Notes under the pieces: model-generated | Database searches by the model: none | The model's input: the letters and a program-made list of their open reading frames with translations, nothing else | Told to the model about the DNA's origin: nothing | Program-made: the position numbers and the translations under genes | Shown here: piece by piece, positions 46,163 through 60,200 of the stretch | Layout: the number at the start of each line of letters is the position of its first letter | How positions within the stretch are numbered: the first letter of the stretch is position 1 | NCBI GenBank assembly: GCA_000231825.2 | Contig: JH720326.1 | Coordinates: forward strand, 1 to 64,000 | Direction: 5' to 3' | From: Tetrahymena elliotti 4EA | Lineage: Eukaryota; Ciliophora; Oligohymenophorea; Hymenostomatida; Tetrahymenidae | DNA: 64,000 nucleotides

Positions 46163-47357
46163 CTTTTTTTAAAATTATAGGTTTAAATTAATAAGTTATT
46201 TTCAGTTATTCAATCATTGTAAAAATACTTAGTTATCATGTTGATTGATTTTGCTATTTTTTATATTTAAAAATCTTTAATTTTTACATAATTTAATAAT
46301 ATTTCTTGAAGTATTTTCTGATCTTTAAAGTCTGTTTTTTCTATCTTTCATATTTAAATAATAATTCTCTTAAACTTAAAATAAATAGTTCATTAATTTG
46401 GTCGATAAAAAATATTTAATACAATTTAAAAAATTTTTCAATCTTACTAGAAAACTAATTTATAGAAAATGAACAGAGAATAAATTATTTTTGATATTTT
46501 TTATTTCAATTGTTAAAATAAAAACTTTTCGTTAGCAAAATAATCATAATAAATATAATAATTAATTACATAGATAGTTTTTTTACCTGAAAATTTTCTT
46601 ATCTTTTGTGTTTGCTTCCTTGTTAATTTATTTTGATTTATAGTCTTTTGAGGTATCTATTAAAATCCATAAACCTTAAAATTTAAATTAATTTTTGTTT
46701 CAAAAACTATTATTATTATTTTTAATTTGAAACTTTTAATGGAGTTCTTAAAAAAATTTTTTACATTATTTTAAAATTTAAGTGGAAAAATAAAAAAAAA
46801 TAGTAGATTTAAAAAATAAATTATGGGGTTTCTTTTTATAAAAAATTTAGTTGTAGTTATTTTGCGTATTTATTCATGTTGAAACTTAGTAAATAAAAAG
46901 TAATTAATGATATATTGCTAATCAATAAAATAGACGAATTAAATAAATATATTTATTTAATTATTTTTTAATTAGTTATTAATAAAGAGGTTAAAAATTA
47001 ATGCAGTTTATGAAAAAATAATAGTTTTATTTTGATAGTGTTTAGCAATAAGTTTTTTTCAAAATCTAGTTGGTCAAATTAGCTTTTATTAATTAAAACA
47101 AGGGGGAAAAATCTGTATGCAGAGAATCAATTTTTGTAAATTAGGCTTTTAACACCACATAAAATGTAAAAATTTTTATTGGCAATTATAGATAGTATTT
47201 TAATTATTTTGAAAAAAGGCAATTTAGATGATTTTTGGCATCAAAAGATTGGTTTCTATCAAAATAACTCATCTCTTAATTAATAATTAATTGTAAAAAT
47301 AAATAATTTACATAGTAAATTACACATTTCAAAATATAGGTAGTGTTAACAATATTT
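46163..47357. other. intergenic region before the first giant membrane-protein gene
   Basis: 1.2 kb of AT-rich sequence with no supported coding frame on either strand. The promoter of the 47358 gene must lie here. Confidence 0.5.
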
Positions 47358-50300
47358 ATGAGTATAAATAGAAATATTTACACTTAATCATACTTTTTGA
47401 AGTTGATAGTTTTCACACTTCTATAGGTTTTAGTCAATAATTAAAATTCAGATGGATGCCTTTAAAGAAATAGTAAATTGTAATGCATATAATGTGAAGA
47501 TGGATATATTTTAAACTCAAATAATCTCTGCGTTTACCAAAATTGTAAATATGGATTCTTTCTATAAAATAAATTGGATTAAAGTAGTAATTAAAATCTA
47601 AATAATCAAAGTTGCGTAGCGATATGTGATAAAAACTTCTACCACAACTAATTTCAAAATATTTGTTCTAAATTTTAGCCTTGTTCACTAAGCTTTAAGA
47701 CTCAGACTAATCTAAATTAAGGGGATTAGATCACAGCCATCTATTCTTATCAAAGCCAATATATTCTCATTTTTCACTCCTTGATTCTTTTACAAATGAA
47801 TAGAGCAAGTGGAATTTTTGAGTAAAGCCTTCAGATAGATAATAATATCATAGAATATGAAGTGTTTAATGACTAATTAATAGTAATGTCTCTAAAAGAT
47901 TAAACAATCAGAAATTGGGACATATCTACAAATAAATTTTAATCACTTTGCTTTTTTAGTTAGTTGAGAGATATTATTGATAAACTAGAGCTTATAAATG
48001 TCAATGATTAAATTATAATATCCATAGGCTTGTATTATGAAATATTAACCATATCTATACAATCTCACTTGATATATCCTGCTTTAAGTCCTATAATTAC
48101 CAATTAGCAGCTTAAAATTGTTTTTGGTGTATCAGAGATAATTTAATGGTATAGTAATATAATAGTCAGATTCTTAAGTAACTCAGTAAGAATAACAGAA
48201 ATCTACTCAAACAATTAATATTAAATCAGTTTGAATGAATTTACGCAATCAAAATTTATTTGCTCTTTATAAGGCAATTTTATTTAATTAAAAAAACTTA
48301 AAAATTCAAATTTATTTGTTGCAATTAGTTAAGCCTCTATGCAACTTATAGTCATTAGCTAATCAGATTGCGTTTCTTAGACTTTACCTGATATTATTAT
48401 CAAATTTGATTTAATTTATATATAAAATATAGAATATATAATTGTATTAACTAATTCATCATTAATAATACTTGATCAAAGCTTTATAGTAAGCAAGAGC
48501 TTTTCTTTGAATAATTACTAGGAAATAGATATGACTTAATCTCTTTAATCATAAAACAATTATCAAATTTATATCTTAGTGAATGAATAGTCAACGAAAA
48601 GATAATTTACTCTTTAATTAAATGTTCAATTCTAATCTAATCAGTTTATCATAAACTAAGCTTAAGTTTACAATGTTGGAATTAGTGAAGCAAAATATTT
48701 GTCTTACTTCCCTTAAACTAAGGATGGAAATTTTGGGTAAAGGCTTATTATATTTGGAATAGATTATCAATCTATATAACTTGATTCACTTGCTGCTTCT
48801 TCTTAATAAGAAAAATCAGATTATTTAGTTGAAAATTTTAGTTTAGGATTACCATAGATTAATAACCAAATTTAAAGTGTGCTAATATTAGATCAAATCT
48901 AAATTCTTTTAGCCAGTAACAGTAAAGGAAACCTTTATGTTTGGGATTTTTCTTCTATTTTTAATGCATAATTCATTTGTAGTATTATTCTCCCAAGTAG
49001 CTTTAACAATTAAATTATTGGATTCGATACCACAAATTAGGAAACAGTATTAATAATAACTTCTTTCCATGTCCTTATTTTTAGCACTTATTCTTGTTAA
49101 ATTATTAAACAATGGGGCTTTGAAAGTAATAACTAATCAAATGCATTGTAAGCTTCTGTTTATTAAGACTAGATAATAATTTTAATACAAAATTAATTAT
49201 TTTTAATGCAACAAAGTGATTTAAATACTTTATAAGCTTTGAGTGTTTAATTTACTGGCATAATCAATTCTATATCTTACTAGTAGGATAGTAATATAAT
49301 CATCTAAATAAATTCAAATACATTAATTTAATCAAAATTAGATAGAACTTAATTTTCAATACAACAAATAAATGGAAGTACATTTTAAGACTCTATTTAA
49401 CTATTTAGAATAAAAAATTATAGCATTAATGAACAATAATAATATTAAATTCCTTTCGAAATCATTGTTTATACAAATGGTTAAAAAGTCTATTTCCTCA
49501 AAAATGATTTAACTGAATTCTCATAAGTATAGGATATTTAAATATAAAAAGCAATAGATTTAAACTTCATCAATGATGCATCTGACAATGCTTATGTTAT
49601 TGGAGGATTAACTTCAAAAAAATCAACATAATTTCTTTATGAAGCTTACATTATTTTCAAAGACACTAAATCAGTCTAATTAGCATATCAAGTAAGTGCT
49701 ATGAATTAATTATTTCCTACAGTAAAATTTTATGATCCTTTAGCTTAAAGCACAATTTATAGATTGAGAATGGGTCAAAGCTTTGGGATAATTTAAACTA
49801 TCGGAGGATTTGATTATGATATATCGAGATAAGTTAACACATTTTAAAATCTTCTAATAGCAAATAATATAATTAATGCAGCTGTAACTCTTACTAAAGA
49901 TAAAAAGTACTCTTTAATTGGTGATAGTGTAGGAACAATAGCTACAAAAGTTTACGAACTAGATCCTTACACTAGTCTCTACTAATTAGATTAGACTTCT
50001 ATAAATAAAAGCTAATTTATTTAAAAAGTATATCAAAGTTATCTTTTAGGAGTTGCTCTAATAATAAAAAATACGATTGAAATCTTTAATATAAATACAA
50101 ATGAGTTTATAAAATCTTTATAATTTAAATTTTAACAAGAAGATCCAATTCTTTAATTTTATGTATTAGAGCAGTAGCAAAAGATAGTAGCATGTAAATA
50201 ATATACTATCATGGTTTATGATTTCATTTCAGATTAAACTATCTTCTTTGATAATGGCTCTTCATCTATCTCTAATATATTGATCTACAATGATCCTAAT

Positions 50301-53300
50301 AGCAACTCTTCTATTAAAATTATTTCATACGGGCAATTAATTTAACAATTTGATCTAAGTTTACAAATTTAAAAATAATTTAGCTTAGATTAAAGTGCAT
50401 TAAATTGTTTAATAGCTGAAGATTCATTAATTTGCAAGCTGTATAATAGGCAAATGGCAATATTCAGTTTGTCTAAAAATTCAATCTCTTATTAATTTAA
50501 GCCTAAATATTAAAATGATTACATTTTTGGAGTAGACGATATTTATTAAAGCTTGATTATTTGCTCATTAGATGTAAATTTATACAGCATAAAAGGAAAC
50601 TTTAAACAAAAACTACTCACTAGTTTACTTCAAATAAACGACTTGAAATTCTTTGGAAGTAGAATTATAATAGTATGCTAAAGATGTAAATTTATTCATT
50701 AATTAACTTTTTGATTGAATTTATTCAAGATTTAATGAAATTTAATTCAACATTTAATGAAATTTAAACGAAAATAGTTCTCATTAAAATATTTTTTACT
50801 TTTAAATAATAGATTTACAAGTTTTTGACAGAGTGAGTTTTTCTTTTTTAGCCACCATTACACCTGGAGGAGGAACTGCAAATATAATTAAATTAATATA
50901 TGTTGAACCTAGTAATCACTTAATTAGTACAACAGATATAGTGAGATTTGGTTAAGCTTTTCTGTATAGTTTGGATACTTTTAATCTTATTTAGAGCTTA
51001 AAGGAATCATACACACAAAACAATCCATTAATGGTTTGTGATCTTTTCTATGATTATTTCTAGAATTATCTTGTATTATTTGATATAGCGGGAAATATAG
51101 GTGTGTGGGATTACTTTTCTGGGGCATATACTTCAATAACATTTATACTTATAAAGGAATTTTTTTATAATGCTGCTTATTCACCTATAGGATTAAGTTT
51201 TAATCCTAGCACTAATAATTTACTTCTATACAGTAAAGTTTAAGTATTTTAATATAACTATGCCTAACTTTTAAATAAATATTCAATACATACTCTAAAA
51301 TAAAATAATTATTTTGTTGAATTACCATAACTTAGTTCGTCTAATGATATTTAATTACTTATCCTAGGAGTTAATAGCAAACTTTTTTTATACTCGTCAT
51401 TTTAATTCTAATATTTTTCAAGAGTTACAAATTGGACAGACTGTATAAAAGATATATAAATATTACAAGATTAGTAATTATTAATTTTAGGATTTACAAA
51501 TTAGTTTTAGATATATTAGGCATCTATTGATTCATTTTAATTGTCATTAAATATAAAAAACTAAAATTCCTAAAATTAAGTAACAGGTTATAAGTTAAGA
51601 TTCTTCTTAGCTAACAACTTATTCTACACTATTGATAAAAAAATAATTCATTATGATTTCTATAAGAACAAAGAGCTTAAAGTAATATCTCTTTCAAATA
51701 ATTAATGGATCACTTGTTATTAATATATTGAAAGTCTTGGATGGCTAGTAATAGGTCTTAATGATGGAACAGCCTTTATTTACTAAATCTCTAATTAAGC
51801 AAAGATAGACTTTAATTTACAAAATAGTAAAACAAGTTAAAATGCAGTTAAATTTATAGTAGAAACTCAAAGTTTTATCTGGATGTCAACATAGTAAACA
51901 ATTTTAGTGAAAATAGACAAAAAAAACATCTTTAATTCTGTGTAGTATGACTTAAGTCAATTTAATAACCAAAGCAAAAAATTGAATGCCTTTTTTGCAG
52001 ATGAGAGGGTGAGCAGTATTAGTTCAATAAATTATAATAATAGAATCTTCATAAGTTATTTAGGAGAGAAATTAATAAGAGGCATTGATATTTCAACATT
52101 ATAAACTTAAAATTTTAAAATCAAATAATTATAATTTCCTAATCATTCTAATAATAAAATTTTACTGACTGAAAATTAGATCATATTTTATACAACTTTT
52201 TAGCTTAATATACATTAAAGGGATACTCTGGATTATATTATGAGTATTAAGAGATAAAATTTAATGGATGAGATAGTTGATATCAGAGTCTTTAATGATG
52301 GAATGTACTATTTTATTGTGTTTCAGTATAAGTTTGAGTTTATCAAGGTTGATTTTAGTTAAATGTCTTTTTAGCTTTTAGATTAAATTACAATTAGTAA
52401 TTTACTGATAGCTAAAACTATATTTGATATGCCTAATTAAAAGCTAAGAGTAATAGGAGTATCGCAAGACACTTTATTTGATTAACAATATAGCCTAGGT
52501 TACTATTCTGATTAGAGTACATTTGGATATTATTAATGTAGTTTAGATATTTAATCTATCAGTTCGCTTTAAATGGCTTAAACTATAGGATTAATCAAAC
52601 CACCAAGTGTATAATTACCTTCATTTATAGGAATCTAATCAATTTTAAATTCAACTTAAAACAATTTCTATACTCTTTATTTAGAGAGTAATAATCTATA
52701 AGACATTAATTTTGATGTTACAAAAGATGCACAAATTACAATGCTTCCTTTATCTTAAAAGACTTCAGATAATTTCTAGAGTGAAACATATTATAATAGC
52801 TAAATCTTAATAACTCCAACAACATTTGTTAATATCAGCAAAAAAGATATCTTGATCAAAGCATTTTAATTTCGCTTTTTTTAGCAAGAAAATTTCCTTA
52901 TGCCTTTGAAGTTTAATAATATATCTAAAAATATATACTTCTAAAACATATTAGTTTAAAGTTAAAAATTATAAGATGTGAATTTCTATTTCCAAAATAT
53001 GACTGTAGTTGCTTTAATGAATATCACACTTTATAATATGACCATTAAATTTAATTCTAACAACAGCAACAATTAATTCTTTTTCTTTTCTGATTGCTCT
53101 TATGTTTATATTTACAACATGATAATTAATAATTCAACTTTTATAGGTGAGTTAAATAGTTTTATCAATGCTCAAAGTGTTTAAAATTTAGAAATTAATA
53201 ATTTAGAGATCACTGATAGTTATTTAGATTTCTTTTTTATATCTTAAAATGTGGCTAATCTAACTATCAATAATATTAAAATTACAAATTGCGCACAAAC

Positions 53301-56300
53301 ATAGAAAATATAGCAATTGGGTTCTATTTATTTTTTTTAGTCTCTAGGAACACTAAATCTTTAAATAAATAATATCATTTATGGGAACAATTCAAATGTT
53401 TAATTTCTTAACTCTTAGAAATAGCTTTAAAGTAATGACTACACTATAACCCTAAATTCAGATATATTAACTATGATTAAAGCTAATTTTTATAATAATA
53501 CAAACATGTTAGGAAATTATCAATCAACAGAGCAGCATCTTATCAACATTTATTCTACAAATGTTATTATTTAGAACTTAGATTTTTATAATAACTAAGG
53601 AAATGTTTTTGTTACTAAAGCTAATAATGTAACTTTTTAATAGTGTAATTTTACCTAAAACCATAATTTAAATGGCGGTGGCATAGAATTAGACACAGTC
53701 TATGTAGGTTTAAAAATATTAACATCAGTATTTGTTTAGAATAGAGTTACAGGAAGTGGTGGAGGAATTTATATCAATAACTAAATCAAAGACTTTTAAT
53801 TAGACGATCAATCTGTGATCACTTAAAACACTGCTCTTATAGGTGGTGGAATACGTTTTTTCTTAAATACTGATAGCAAAGCCAATGGTTAATTTAGTAG
53901 CTTTTATAATAGAGTTAATTTAAAATCAAATAATGCTTTAATTTATGGTTAAGATATAGCTTTAAATTTGAAAAGTATAAGAGTTAAAAGTGTTATTTAA
54001 GATCCTTCAGGGTAAAATAATCCGGTTCCATTTAATTTTCATGATCCAACGGAATTATCACCATAAGAATAATAGATTTATTCAGGAAAGTTAGTTTTAT
54101 AAAATATTGCAAGTGGTTCATCTTTTAAAATTTCTTTAGCGGTGTTAGATTAAATTGGTGATGTACTCTACTTTGATACATCTTTACTTAGAGATAAAAG
54201 CTATCCACCTGATATTTAATAGGAATTAAGTAGTATCTTTTTCAAGCTTGATACTTTAAACACAAGTAATCAAGTACTCATAAGTGGAGAAACTTACATT
54301 ACTCCCGATTAATTTAATTAAACCGAATTTGCTTTTAATTTTAGAGAATTTTAAATGACATCGAGTCCTTTACTTTAAATACAATTTAATTTAGAATATA
54401 GTATCAGTACAGTTGAAAGCAAGCCAATTTTAGTAGTTGTAACCTTCCGTTAATGTATAGTAGGTGAAATATACAAATACTTTAGTTAATAGATCATAAG
54501 TTGCTATTAATGTCCAGAAGGTTAATTTTCTCTTGTATAACCATCAATCACTTAATAAGGTACTAAGAATGTAGGAGAAGATGTCTAAGCTTGCCAAAAA
54601 TGCCCAGACTCAGCTTCTTATTGCTCAGGAAGTAGCATAGTCTTGAAAGACGGATATTGGAGAAATGATGATAATTCTTCAAGTATCTTTTACTGCTTGA
54701 ATTAACCAAACAATTGTGTCTCTTAAATTAGATCTGATGTCGACTAAATTAAAGGTTGTGTTAGAGGGAATATTGGGCCACTATGTGAAGAATGTGACTA
54801 TTTTGGAGATATATGGAAAGGTTTTTAATATTCCAACTCTTTTACTTAAAGATACAATTGTAGTGAGTGTAGTGATACATCTTATCAGATAGCATTCATC
54901 GTAATTATGTCCTTATTTTTTACATTATATTTATTCTTTAGTACTCTTATGTTTATGTCAAGCTTTATGCACACATAAACGTGCTATTACCTGAGGAGAT
55001 TAAATTTATTCCCAATTTCATCAAATTCAATTAGAGATTAGTCCAGCTTTTACCTAAAAATTATTTTAAATTATTTGCAAATTTCATCAATGCTTATATA
55101 CTTCAAGCTTAATGTATTTCCATCATTCTTTGGAGACTTAGGAAATTTGTTTTAGTCACCTTCTAATAAAATAAATGTAACTATTAATTGCTCAATAATC
55201 TCTATTGTTAATTCTAGACTAAGAAAAGTTTAAGTGTAATAAATTATTTAGTTTTTAACACCTATTTTTTTTTATGTAATAATAAAATTTTCATTTTCTA
55301 TCTGCGAGAAATTAAAGAAGTATAACATAAATAATCAGTATAAGTATACCCTCTATAATCTAGTTTTTGCTTTCTTTTAACCTAGCTCTATTTAATTTTA
55401 CTCATAGTCATTAAGCTGCCGTTAAATAGGATAAAATTATTATTCTTAGTTTGATTTGTTAATTAAGTGTGATGATCTCCGAAAAAACTCATTCTCATAA
55501 CCATTCTGTATAACAATGATACTTTTTTGGATTTTAGCTCCTTTGTGGAAGTTATATAGATTAAAATAAAACTCTTAGTTACTAAATAACTGCATAATAC
55601 GTTATAGATATGGATTTTATTATTCTGAGTTTAAAAAGAATTTTTATTACTGGGAATTCATTAGATCTAATCTTCGTATATCATTAGTTCTTCTTTTCAC
55701 TTTTCTTTCTGGTGACAATATTTATCTAGTTTATATAGAAATCATATTTATTATGAGTCTCTATATAAAATTATTACTAAATTATAGACCAATATAAAGT
55801 AATAAATTGTTGGAATTTGAAATTCTTTCAATTTTTGTCATAATAGTTAATTTACTTCTAACTGCTCTTAATCGTGAATATAATTATGTAGCCATTGAAT
55901 CTATAACCTATGCTATACACATATGCTTTGTAGCTTACACAATAATTGTTATAATTTCTTACAAAGTGTCTTCTAATTTAAATGCTTTTGGAAGACTCAT
56001 TCGTTGGATCTTTAAAAAAATGTTACCATAAAAATTCTACTAAAAATTTATTACCAAAAATCAAATAAGATTTAGTACCTATTAGAAATGGAAACTAATA
56101 AAATCCTTAATTCCTTTTATAATTGGTTTGAAAGCATTAGAAAATGCAAAAGAGATTTCTAATACAATTAACAAAACAAATTTCCTCTCTAAAAGTAATA
56201 AAAGTAAGATAACATTTAACATTTAAAATCTTTAATCTTTTGAAACTTCATCTGAAAATTGAAAATGAAAAAAAATTAAATTTTACTAATTTTTAAAAAC

Positions 56301-56789
56301 TTATTTTTGAATTTTAAATGAATTTAATATTATTTTATTTAAATAGGAAGCTAAGTATAAAAATAGATAAGTTAATTAGTTGCTGATGTTTCACGTTCAT
56401 TTTCTCCAAAATTCAATTACAAAATTTAAGGTTAGAAGTAAGATTAGACTTTTGAATTAAAATAATAAGAAATTGAAAGAAGTTAATTTTCTCAAATTGA
56501 CCAAATCGATGAAAAAGATATAGATAAAAGTGATTAAAAAAATGGTAAAAACTCCAATAAATTAAAAGAGTCTAATTATGATATGAGTATGAGCTTATCT
56601 AAAATTTAATTTTTCTCAAATTTAGAAAATATTGAGAAAGCCACAGACAGCTAATCTCAAAATGAGCAATCTCCATAGCCATAAATAAAGACCAAAGGAA
56701 AAAGATTACTTCCTAGTTAATATTAAATGAATCCTGTTAATATTTCAAGTCTTTATAATAAAGATAAAAGTATAGATAATAACTCTTGA
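47358..56789 (+). CDS. giant multi-domain membrane protein, 3053 aa, copy 1
   Basis: Three exons (47358-50685, 50813-56203, 56347-56789) total 9162 nt. The start is set by a signal peptide (YFLKLIVFTLLQVLV near residue 12-26). A Cys-rich head follows (GCLQRNSKLQCIQC, LCVYQNCKYGFF). A long region has scattered WD-like units (DQTIRNWDIS, GNLYVWDFS, GNIGVWDYFSG, VIGLNDGTAFIYQI), suggesting beta-propellers. Around residues 1950-2200 short repeats with Asn ladders and GGGI/GGGIYI/GGGIRFF resemble the parallel beta-helix of Pmp-like adhesins. A second Cys-rich block (CYQCPEGQFS, CQKCPDSASYCSG, CVRGNIGPLCEECD) resembles those before the membrane part in ciliate cysteine-rich membrane proteins. About eight hydrophobic segments follow from about 54890 (IAFIVIMSLFFTLYLFFSTL first), then a polar cytosolic tail. 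Likely a large cell-surface protein; function unknown. It is a tandem paralogue of the next gene. Confidence 0.85.
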
Positions 56790-57215
56790 TTAGATATTTT
56801 ATATTAATTAGATATTTAATTTTTTTATTATATTAATAAATAACTTACTCTTTTTTGATTAAAACTTGATATTTATTTATTTACATTTAATTATGTAATA
56901 AAAAGTTTTGAAAATAGATTTTGCTTTTTGAATAAATATTTAATTTTTTCTACATTTTCTTTAAATTCTCAAAAAATGTTTTAAAATATCTTCTATTAAA
57001 TCATATTTAATTAATTTAACTTGTAACTACTCATATTTAAATAAAAAAGCAAAACAAAATTTAATTATTTCTATGAAATGCAATCAAATTACTAAATTTA
57101 ATCACAATTTAAATGAAAGAATAAACTATCTAATGTTATATTAACATTTAAAAAAGGTTTAATTTATCAGATAATAATTAATTGATTCATTAAAATAAAA
57201 CAAAGATTAAGAAAT
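56790..57215. other. intergenic region between the two giant genes
   Basis: 426 bp of AT-rich sequence; the 3' end of copy 1 and the promoter of copy 2. No gene seen. Confidence 0.55.
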
Positions 57216-60200
57216 ATGTAGAAGTAACATTTAGCACACTAATACATAATTAAGAATTTATTTTTAGTTTGCTTCTCAATTTTATTTGCTAACTTTGTGA
57301 ACAGCTTAGATAAGGTATGTAAAATAGGATGTTTAAAATGTGATTAAAATCTTATTTGCTCATAATGTTAAGAAGGATTTATTCTTTAGGAGTAATCAAA
57401 TACTTGTGTTTACTCATAATGCCCATCTGGATTATTTTACTAATTAAAAAATAACTATAGTTTCTATTCAAATCTCTAAAATCGAGAAGGAGTTTGTTAG
57501 GCTGTATGCGATGACAATAATTACTAGATGGAGGCATATAATATATGTATAAATATTCATAGGTGCTAATTATCTTACTAATCATAAACAAATTTAAACT
57601 AAGGGGAAATATTAGATGTTTTTTCTTATGATGGTTAATACATTATTACAATGTATGATTAATAATTAAACTAATATTCAAGATCGAATGGATTATATTA
57701 GTAAACAGTAGAAAAACCTTAAAATATTATTTAGTTGATAGAAATAAATCAACAATTGTTCTTTATTCAAACTAACCTAACTTTGTGCTAATGGGACATC
57801 TCATAAAATTATCTGAAAATAGTTAATAGTATCAATGAAAATATCAGCGATTATCAAAGTGTTTATCTAGTTAAACCTTAAAATAAGATCATATGCTCTA
57901 TAATATAGCTAAAAAGTAAAAACTAGTTAAATATTCAGCATTTGTACACAATCAAAAGTGCAAGCATTCCAAATGAGCCTAAAATAATCTAACTACTTTA
58001 TGATCCTCAATAGCAATTACAAATTATTAATGAATTTATTATTTATAAAAAATAAAGTAGTATAAGAATTGATGAAATTACTTGCAATGACAAATTAGAG
58101 ATGGGATTATCTTTCTTTACCTCATAAAATTTTATATGCTAAAAAATACCAAACTCATCTTTATCTATGGTGTAAAAAAGCATAACAGGAAATTACATAT
58201 CTATTATTATCTTTTAAACATAAAATTTATTTATTTTAAAATAAAATGAATGTTATGAGATAAATTTACAGTAAATTCCAATTTAAACTGTACCAGTTAT
58301 GATAAATAACTAAGATTACTTTTTAATTTAGTCATCACATTAATTTCAATTAATAAATGCAAAAACTTAAAATATCGTGTATTAATCAACATTAGAATCA
58401 ATAATTATTATTGACATTAATTATTCTTAATTGGTACAATAAGCAAACACTTTTAATTTTTTTATTTTAAGTAGTGAAAATATTTTAAGTGTTTTTACTA
58501 TTTAAGAAGTTGATTCTCAAATTTAAATAAAATTATACAAGTAATTTGAATTAAATGTTTAGTAGCCTAAAAAAATACATGTTCTTCCTGAAGTATCCTA
58601 AACTATTTTAGAAAGAATATTTGTCGTTGGATAAGATGCATAATCTTTTGTAATACAATATGAAGATTAATAATAAATAACTGAAAAATAACAATATGTA
58701 TTAGAGAATTTTAATCTAGGTTATGATAGGATAGACAGTCCGATTGTGAGTTTAGTTTTTCTAGATAATCAAAAGACAATTGTAGCATGTACTTTTGATG
58801 GAAGATTATATTCTTGGGATAATGGTTAAATTTATAATGAAATCTATTAGAATTATATGGAAATTGAAGATAGCAGTTGTATTCATCTAATATTATTTAA
58901 CAATATTTATTAGTTTGACTTAATAGCTTTGTTTAATAATTAATTAATAATATTTGATTCATTCAATTTCTAAATCAAGCAAAGATTATTATTTGAAGTT
59001 AGTCCCTAAATTTCACCTCCTTTAATAACAAATTACTAAGAACTAATTGTAGCCTTATTTGATCTAAGTTTATATATTGTCTCTTAAAATGATTACATCA
59101 TTTAAAAAATACAATTCTCAAATTATTCTACTGATATCTAATAGATTTATCTCTCATAGAATAAAATGCTAATTGTCTAAAAAGGTTTCTCTTTAGAAGT
59201 TTATCAACTAGATTTGTAAAATAAAAATGCTTAATTCATAGATAAGTATGAGTCGCCTACTTAGATATAAACTATGAAAATAAAGAATTTTCCTTAACCA
59301 TAATATCCTCAAATTTTTGAAATTTACATATTTACTTAAGATAGCAGTTTTACTTTGTTATAAAAAACAGTTGATTCATTCTCAGTTTTTCAAACAATAC
59401 AAAGCATACCTCTATCGTAGACTATTGATATCACTTTTATCAAAGATAATCCTTTAGATAATTACATTTTTATTCTTGGTATTACTAATTAATAAACAGC
59501 AACACTTCCATACTAATGTTTAGTTTTGCAGAAAAACTCATAAAATGTTATTTCATTCTTTAGCGCAAGCTCTGCTTAATATCTTCTAGAACCTGCTACT
59601 TTTTTTGATTTTAACAAAAACCTTATCTATCATGTAAAAGTAATATAAAATCTAAGCTTTATATCAATAATAGGTTCTCAAACGTTTAATACTGCAGATT
59701 TATCTAACTTTTAAGATGATTCTATTCTATTGAATAATGTTTAAGGCTCTAATCAAATTAAAACGAATGATCAAAATTTTATTTATGCATACGATTAAAA
59801 AGGATTTCTAGGAGTAAATGTTTTTAAGTCGAAATTCTACTCATAGTTCTACAATCTTTCATAATCTGAAATAAATAGTGGCGATATTATCACTGATGTA
59901 TAGATGAGTTATACTTTAAACAGTTACTTTATTCTTAGGAGATCAATTTATATATACAATATGAATGATAACTCATTATCATAAACAATTTAGTTTGAAG
60001 TAAATACTTCATTTTAGATAAGTTAATTTTTCATTTTAGAACATGATTAAGCTGTAATTGCCTGTAAAGTAAATATTATTAAAGTTTTTAGCTTTAAAGA
60101 TAATAAAATAAATACTTTTGCTGATTAAAATTTTTTAATAACAAAAATATAAATTACTCCGTATTAAAATTAAAACATGATTACTGTTTATGGTAATAAA

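Noticed and set aside
57379..57591. Minus-strand 70-codon frame starting MFMISKIIS
   Set aside because: It is antisense to the start of the second giant membrane-protein gene, whose signal peptide and Cys pattern are clear.
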